Origin: an uncultured Sphingomonas sp. | GTDB taxonomy: Bacteria > Pseudomonadota > Alphaproteobacteria > Sphingomonadales > Sphingomonadaceae | Length of the DNA stretch: 9,582 bases | Direction: 5' to 3' | Assembly: GCA_946886845.1 (NCBI GenBank) | Contig: CAMPJH010000055.1 | Span: forward strand, 1 to 9,582 | Part shown: piece after piece, positions 6,124-9,582 of the stretch | Layout of the letters: each line of letters opens with the position of its first letter | How positions within the stretch are numbered: position 1 is the stretch's first letter | Program-made: the position numbers and the translations under genes | Notes under the pieces: generated by a model | What the model saw: the letters and a program-made list of their open reading frames with translations, nothing else | Database searches by the model: none | Told to the model about the DNA's origin: nothing

Positions 6124-6633
6124 TTACTGATAGTCGGCTTCGACGTCGAACGTGCCCTCGTAAACGCCGTCCGCGGTCGTGTCGCTGACATCGATCGAGC
6201 CGCCGATGTCGAACGTCACCGTGCCGGTGCCGTCGAGGGTGACGGTGCCGGGCGCGTCAACCGCCAGTACCAGGTCTGCAGAGACCTGGGTCTGGTTGAC
6301 GAGGTTCAGTGTCGGCGCGACGGTGATGGTCAGATCCTGATCCATCGTTCCAGTGGCGGTGTACTGCGCCGTCTGGGTGGTGCCCGAGCAGGTCACGTTG
6401 ACGCAGCCGCCGAAGGTGCCCGCCTGGTCGATGCCGACGGTATCGGTGTACGCACCGGCGCCGAGCACGATGGTGCCGAGGTCGAGGTCGCGCACGGACG
6501 TGAGCGTGAGCGGCGTGTAGATCCGCGCAGTCGCCGTCGCGTTGGTCGTCGCCGGAACCGGCGCAGCGCTGGCGGGAGCGCTGGTAAGGGCCAGGGCGGC
6601 AACCGCACCGGCGAAGATCAGAGCCTTGTTCAT
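6124..6633 (-). CDS. DUF4402 protein, probable major pilin subunit
   Basis: This secreted, beta-rich, Thr/Val/Asp-rich protein of 169 residues is the likely structural subunit of the fibre. The signal peptide spans 1-23 (MNKALIFAGAVAALALTSAPASA). The mature part shows the DUF4402 pattern: ATATARIYTPLTLTSVRDLD leading to LGTIVLG (52-58), a central beta region, and a terminal strand GVYEGTFDVEADYQ (156-169). Cys77 and Cys82 (GGCVNVTC) may form a small disulfide loop. The protein is acidic with almost no Lys. I start it at ATG 6633, where GGGGAATTGAA precedes the ATG and the signal peptide begins. An in-frame ATG at 6699 would add 22 residues that spoil the signal peptide and lie across a terminator hairpin. 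Calling it the major pilin is inference from its own terminator and its position before chaperone and usher. Confidence 0.85.
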   Translation of the reverse strand: MNKALIFAGAVAALALTSAPASAAPVPATTNATATARIYTPLTLTSVRDLDLGTIVLGAGAYTDTVGIDQAGTFGGCVNVTCSGTTQTAQYTATGTMDQDLTITVAPTLNLVNQTQVSADLVLAVDAPGTVTLDGTGTVTFDIGGSIDVSDTTADGVYEGTFDVEADYQ

Positions 6634-6652
6634 TTCAATTCCCCACTGGTTC

Positions 6653-6687
6653 AAAAAAACAGCGGCTGCCCGACCGCTGGTCCGGTC
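6653..6687 (-). terminator. Terminator-like hairpin with overlapping alternative hairpin in the pilin leader
   Basis: On the minus strand CAGCGG (6679-6674) and CCGCTG (6665-6660) form a perfect six-base stem, followed by seven Ts (6659-6653), then only 19 bases to the pilin ATG. A second stem, GACCG (6687-6683) with CGGTC (6676-6672), overlaps the first arm, so both cannot form at once. It either terminates the upstream DUF4402 transcript or works as an attenuator of pilin expression. Confidence 0.65.
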
Positions 6688-6741
6688 ACCCGTGATCATC
6701 CCATTAACCGCCGCCGCTTACCCCTTCCCTCAAGGGCGTGG

Positions 6742-6756
6742 TTACCGGCGATTTAA
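6742..6756 (-). promoter_or_regulatory. CtrA-like box in the pilin upstream region
   Basis: TTAC-N7-TTAA on the plus strand matches the CtrA consensus TTAA-N7-TTAA at seven of eight positions. It lies 108 bases before the pilin ATG and upstream of the leader hairpins, between the two DUF4402 genes. A separate TTAACC half-site is at 6704-6709. This is a sequence match only. Confidence 0.3.
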
Positions 6757-6784
6757 GGATTTCTCCGGTTTGGAGCCTTTGCCT

Positions 6785-7312
6785 TCAAAGATAGTCGACG
6801 GTGATCGGCACATCGCCGCGATACTCGCCGTCGGCGTCGCCGAGGATGGTCAGTCGGCCGCCGAACTGAAAGCTGAGGTTGCCGGCCGAATCGAGCTTGG
6901 GCAGGCCCGAAAGGTCGGTTTCGATGTCGTCAATGGCGATGCTCCCGCCGGCAATCGAATGCAGGTCGATCCGCCGCGGCATCTCGATTCGCAGGATCCG
7001 TCCCGGCTCGCCGCGCACCGTGACCGATCCGACCATCGCCTTCGCGCTTAGCGTTGCGATGCTTCCGCTGGCGCTGCGCTCGCCGTTGGGGAGCAGGGTC
7101 GCCGCCCCGCCGCCGCCACCGAGCAGCACGAGCCGGTCGAAATCGAGCACTGCCACGATCTCGAGCTGGATTCGGTCGCTGCTGTCGCCTTCGACGCGCT
7201 CGGTGACCGGCTTGCTGCACAACCGGCATTGCGCGGTCGCGGCGTCGGGAGCGCCGGCCAGCATGATTGCGGCGGCGGCAAGACTGCTCGCGAACGCGTA
7301 CCGATACGCCAT
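6785..7312 (-). CDS. DUF4402-like secreted protein, possible minor or initiating pilin
   Basis: This is a 175-residue exported protein with a signal peptide of about 1-27. Soon after cleavage comes CRLC (29-32), a CxxC pair absent from the other subunit. The rest has the DUF4402 layout: LEIVAVLDFDRLVLLGGGGG (50-69), then TVRGEPGRILRIEMP (98-112), a GGSIAIDD strand, LDSAGNLSFQFGGRL (140-154), and the typical closing GEYRGDVPITVDYL. It heads the minus-strand cluster, 151 bases before the pilin gene, with a terminator-like hairpin between them. Family membership is by pattern and not checked by search. A role as tip, base or initiating subunit is inference from being the first and second-type subunit in the cluster. 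The ATG at 7312 has no good Shine-Dalgarno. Confidence 0.75.
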   Translation of the reverse strand: MAYRYAFASSLAAAAIMLAGAPDAATAQCRLCSKPVTERVEGDSSDRIQLEIVAVLDFDRLVLLGGGGGAATLLPNGERSASGSIATLSAKAMVGSVTVRGEPGRILRIEMPRRIDLHSIAGGSIAIDDIETDLSGLPKLDSAGNLSFQFGGRLTILGDADGEYRGDVPITVDYL

Positions 7313-7337
7313 GGCCGCAGGTGCTAACGGCGATAGT

Positions 7338-7352
7338 CTAAAACAGGGTTAA
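7338..7352 (-). promoter_or_regulatory. CtrA-like box at the head of the pilus cluster
   Basis: CTAA-N7-TTAA on the plus strand (TTAA-N7-TTAG on the minus, beginning TTAACC) matches the CtrA consensus at seven of eight positions. It lies 25 bases before the ATG at 7312, in the divergent gap shared with the penicillin-binding protein gene. This is a sequence match only. Confidence 0.35.
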
Positions 7353-7397
7353 TGCCTGCGTAACCTCGGACGCGTCATTGTAGCGACGATGAGCAAC

Positions 7398-7426
7398 TTG
7401 CCCGACCGGCGCCAGCTTTCTATCGC
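7398..7426 (+). promoter_or_regulatory. Candidate promoter for the penicillin-binding protein gene
   Basis: TTGCCC (7398-7403) and TATCGC (7421-7426) are spaced by exactly 17 bases. Transcription would start near 7433, a few bases before the ATG at 7438, giving a very short leader. Match quality is moderate. Confidence 0.3.
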
Positions 7427-7437
7427 CTGATCCCTCG

Positions 7438-7461
7438 ATGGCCCGATATCGACACCCCTGA
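7438..7461 (+). other. Seven-codon leader ORF (MARYRHP) abutting the PBP start
   Basis: ATG at 7438 opens a seven-codon frame ending in TGA at 7459-7461, immediately followed in the same frame by the PBP ATG at 7462. Both starts share the ten bases ATGGCCCGAT. Neither has a clear Shine-Dalgarno. It may be a translated leader or merely a duplicated start region. Confidence 0.25.
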
Positions 7462-9579
7462 ATGGCCCGATCCCAAAACGGCTCCGCGGGACGCCCGTTC
7501 GTCACCGCCTTCAAGATTCTGCTTTACGCGACGCTGCTCGGGCTGATCGCGGTAGCGGTTGCTGTCGCTGTCGCGGTAGCGTCGCTGCCCAGCTACGACC
7601 GGCTCTCGCAACGCTCCGACCTTGGCCAGATGATCCGGGTCCATGCGTCGAACGGCGCGGTGCTTGTGTCGCTCGGCCCGAGCTTCGGCAAATGGCTCCC
7701 ATACGACCAGATACCGCCGGAAATGCGGTCGGCGATGATCGCCATCGAAGACAAAAGGTTCCGCTCGCATGTCGGCGTGGATCCGATCGGAATCGGCCGG
7801 TCCGTCTTCGTTCGAGTCGAGAGCGGGCAATGGCGCCAGGGCGGGTCGACGATAACCCAGCAGCTGGCCCGCAACATCTTCCTGACCAACAGCCGGACAT
7901 TCGGCCGCAAGATCAAGGAGGCGGTGCTGGCACTCGCGATCGAGCGCAAGTTCAGCAAGGACCAGATCCTCGAGCTCTACCTGAACCGGGTTTATTTCGG
8001 CGGCGGAGCCTACGGCATCGACGCCGCCTCGAGGCGCTTTTTCGGCCACGGCGCCGAACAGCTCACCCTGGGCGAGGCGGCGATCATCGCCGGGCTGGTC
8101 AAGGCCCCGTCCAACTACTCGCCGACTGCCGACGTCGAGGCCGCTCGCGACAGGTCCCAGGTCGTGCTCAGGACGATGGTCGACAGCGGCTTCATCTCGG
8201 CGAGCCAGGCGGCCAACGCCGATCCCGCCCGAATCCGAATCCAGTCTACCACCAAGCAGGACAGCGTCCGCTATTTCACCGACTGGGCGCTGCCCCAGCT
8301 CGACACTCTGATCGACGAGACGTCCGATGCGATCGATGTCTGGACGACGCTCGATCCGAGGATGCAGCAGGCCGCGCAGCGGGCGGTCGTCGCCGACGCG
8401 CCGAGGGGCGCGCAAGGCGCCCTCGTCGCGATCGACCGCGACGGCGCGGTCCGGGCGATGATCGGCGGCAGGAGCTACCCTGATTCAATCTACAATCGGG
8501 CGACCCAGGCCGAGCGCCAGCCCGGCTCCGCGTTCAAGCTGTTCGTCTATCTGGCGGCGCTGGAATCGGGAATGAAGCCGACCGACATGATGGTCGACAG
8601 GCCGGTCGACATCAACGGCTGGCAGCCGCGCAACTCGACCCGCACCCATGCCGGGCCGGTCAGCCTGCGCGAGGCCTTTGCCCGGTCGATCAACACGATC
8701 AGCGCGCAGATCGGCCAGCAGCTCGGATTTTCGACGATCGCCGACATGGCGCGACGATTCGGCATCACCAGCCGGATTTCGACTTTTCCATCGATGGTGC
8801 TGGGCACGAGCGACGTCCGCCTGATCGAGATGACCCAGGCTTTTGCCTCGGTCGCCAACCGCGGCGTTGCGGTCACGCCCTACGGAATTACCAAGGTGGT
8901 GACCGTCAACGGCCGCGAGCTTTATCGCCACGAGCCGAGCGAGCAACGCGTGCTGGTCGCGCCCTGGGTCGCCGCGGAGATGACCGATTTGCTGCAATCG
9001 GCGGTTCTGACCGGCACCGGCCGCGCCGCCCAGATCGGCCGCCCTGTCGCCGGCAAGACCGGCACTACCAGCTCCAACAAGGACGGCTGGTTCATCGGCT
9101 TTTCGAGCGGCCTGACCACCGGCGTGTGGATGGGCCGCGACGATGCCCGCGCGGTTGCCGGCCTGCAGGGCGGAACCGCCCCGGCCCGCGCCTTTCACGA
9201 TTTCATGGCCGTTGCCGTCGCCAATCGCCCGGTCGAGCAATTCGAAACCCAAGTGCCGATGCCCGACTGGCAGCTGGAGCCCGAGGAACTCTATCTCGGC
9301 GACGAATATCTCGACCCCAATGCCATGCCGATGGTCGACGAGCACGGCAATCCGATCATGCCGCCTGGATATCAGCCCGGCATGGAAGGCCAGCTTCCGC
9401 CGCCGCAGCCGGGCTCCGGACTCACTCAGGAGTGGCTCGACAATGCGATTGGCGGCGGTCGCCAGCCGCAGCGTCCGCCCCCGCAAGCCCCGCCGCCGTC
9501 CAGCCAGCCGCCGCCGGGGACGCAGCAGCGGTCACCGCCGCAGCCCGATCCTTCGCAGCCGCGGCCCGGAACTCCGTAA
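7462..9579 (+). CDS. PBP1A-family bifunctional penicillin-binding protein (class A)
   Basis: This inner-membrane enzyme polymerises lipid II into glycan (glycosyltransferase) and crosslinks peptides (transpeptidase) in the periplasm. It has 705 residues. A short cytoplasmic tail and one transmembrane helix (about 14-40) come first. The GT51 domain (about 60-240) has EDKRFRSHVGVDP (catalytic Glu96), GGSTITQQLARN (127-138) and RKIKEAVLALAIERKFSKDQ (149-168). The transpeptidase domain has SAFK (Ser356, Lys359), SIN (409-411) and KTGT (532-535), so all three active-site motifs are intact. The tail 643-705 is Pro/Gln-rich and probably disordered. It is shorter than the roughly 850-residue E. coli PBP1a, with little room for an inserted domain between the two catalytic units. 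The start at 7462 follows an in-frame stop. It is divergent from the pilus cluster, and the window ends three bases after its TAA. Confidence 0.95.
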   Translation: MARSQNGSAGRPFVTAFKILLYATLLGLIAVAVAVAVAVASLPSYDRLSQRSDLGQMIRVHASNGAVLVSLGPSFGKWLPYDQIPPEMRSAMIAIEDKRFRSHVGVDPIGIGRSVFVRVESGQWRQGGSTITQQLARNIFLTNSRTFGRKIKEAVLALAIERKFSKDQILELYLNRVYFGGGAYGIDAASRRFFGHGAEQLTLGEAAIIAGLVKAPSNYSPTADVEAARDRSQVVLRTMVDSGFISASQAANADPARIRIQSTTKQDSVRYFTDWALPQLDTLIDETSDAIDVWTTLDPRMQQAAQRAVVADAPRGAQGALVAIDRDGAVRAMIGGRSYPDSIYNRATQAERQPGSAFKLFVYLAALESGMKPTDMMVDRPVDINGWQPRNSTRTHAGPVSLREAFARSINTISAQIGQQLGFSTIADMARRFGITSRISTFPSMVLGTSDVRLIEMTQAFASVANRGVAVTPYGITKVVTVNGRELYRHEPSEQRVLVAPWVAAEMTDLLQSAVLTGTGRAAQIGRPVAGKTGTTSSNKDGWFIGFSSGLTTGVWMGRDDARAVAGLQGGTAPARAFHDFMAVAVANRPVEQFETQVPMPDWQLEPEELYLGDEYLDPNAMPMVDEHGNPIMPPGYQPGMEGQLPPPQPGSGLTQEWLDNAIGGGRQPQRPPPQAPPPSSQPPPGTQQRSPPQPDPSQPRPGTP

Positions 9580-9582
9580 CAG

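Noticed and set aside
6634..6699. Longer pilin with start at ATG 6699
   Set aside because: It would put 22 residues, some charged, before the signal peptide and cross a terminator hairpin; ATG 6633 has a better ribosome site.
7220..7235. Lipobox before Cys29 of the first DUF4402 protein
   Set aside because: The residues before the cysteine are ATAQ. Gln at -1 does not fit a lipoprotein signal peptidase site.
2307..7461. Possible genomic island with the tRNA-Leu 3' end as attachment site
   Set aside because: No integrase is seen, and no convincing direct repeat of the tRNA 3' end occurs at the far side of the pilus cluster; a partial likeness near 7403-7416 has mismatches and gaps.
7420..9486. 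Long minus-strand open frames opposite the PBP gene (331 and 333 codons)
   Set aside because: They are antisense shadows; all PBP catalytic motifs are intact on the plus strand.
1..9582. CRISPR array, insertion sequence or tandem repeats
   Set aside because: No regularly spaced direct repeats, transposase or terminal inverted repeats were found by eye.

Overview
The window is GC-rich, densely coded bacterial DNA. The codon use, an ftsE-ftsX pair of the alphaproteobacterial type, an MJ0042-type zinc-ribbon membrane protein and the overall protein style suggest an alphaproteobacterium, probably of the Sphingomonadales. This placement is inference from protein character; there is no rRNA or other taxonomic marker in the window. 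I see no transposase, integrase, phage gene or CRISPR array.

Layout. (1) Positions 1-877, minus strand: the cell-division ABC transporter pair ftsE then ftsX, overlapping by ATGA. ftsX is cut by the window edge. ftsE appears to begin at a CTG codon. (2) 983-1837, plus strand: a zinc-ribbon, single-pass membrane protein transcribed divergently from ftsE. (3) 1842-2069, minus: a small putative exported protein, convergent with the previous gene. (4) 2231-2317, plus: tRNA-Leu(GAG) with encoded CCA, followed by about 105 bases packed with inverted repeats. (5) 7312 down to 2423, minus: a four-gene cluster consisting of a DUF4402-like secreted protein, a second DUF4402 protein (probable major pilin), a PapD-like periplasmic chaperone and an 893-residue outer-membrane usher-like protein. 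(6) 7462-9579, plus: a bifunctional class A penicillin-binding protein (PBP1A family), divergent from the pilus cluster.

How the genes fit together. The four-gene cluster has the parts expected of a chaperone-usher surface fibre: secreted subunits, a two-domain Ig-like chaperone and a pore protein. The subunits are DUF4402 proteins rather than classical fimbrillins. The usher is divergent: it has a two-cysteine N-terminal domain, an E-set-like insert early in the barrel region (where classical ushers carry their plug), and C-terminal domains with an EF-hand-spaced calcium-type loop plus a carboxypeptidase-regulatory-like fold. I regard this as the most interesting system in the window.

Its non-coding DNA is also structured. 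A terminator-like hairpin with a T7 tract lies 19 bases before the pilin start and overlaps a competing hairpin, suggesting attenuation. A strong terminator separates pilin from chaperone, which would give much pilin and little assembly machinery. An 11-base imperfect inverted repeat sits just before the chaperone start. Three 7-of-8 matches to the CtrA site TTAA-N7-TTAA lie in intergenic DNA upstream of minus-strand genes. All functional statements rest on motif reading by eye; no database search was run.
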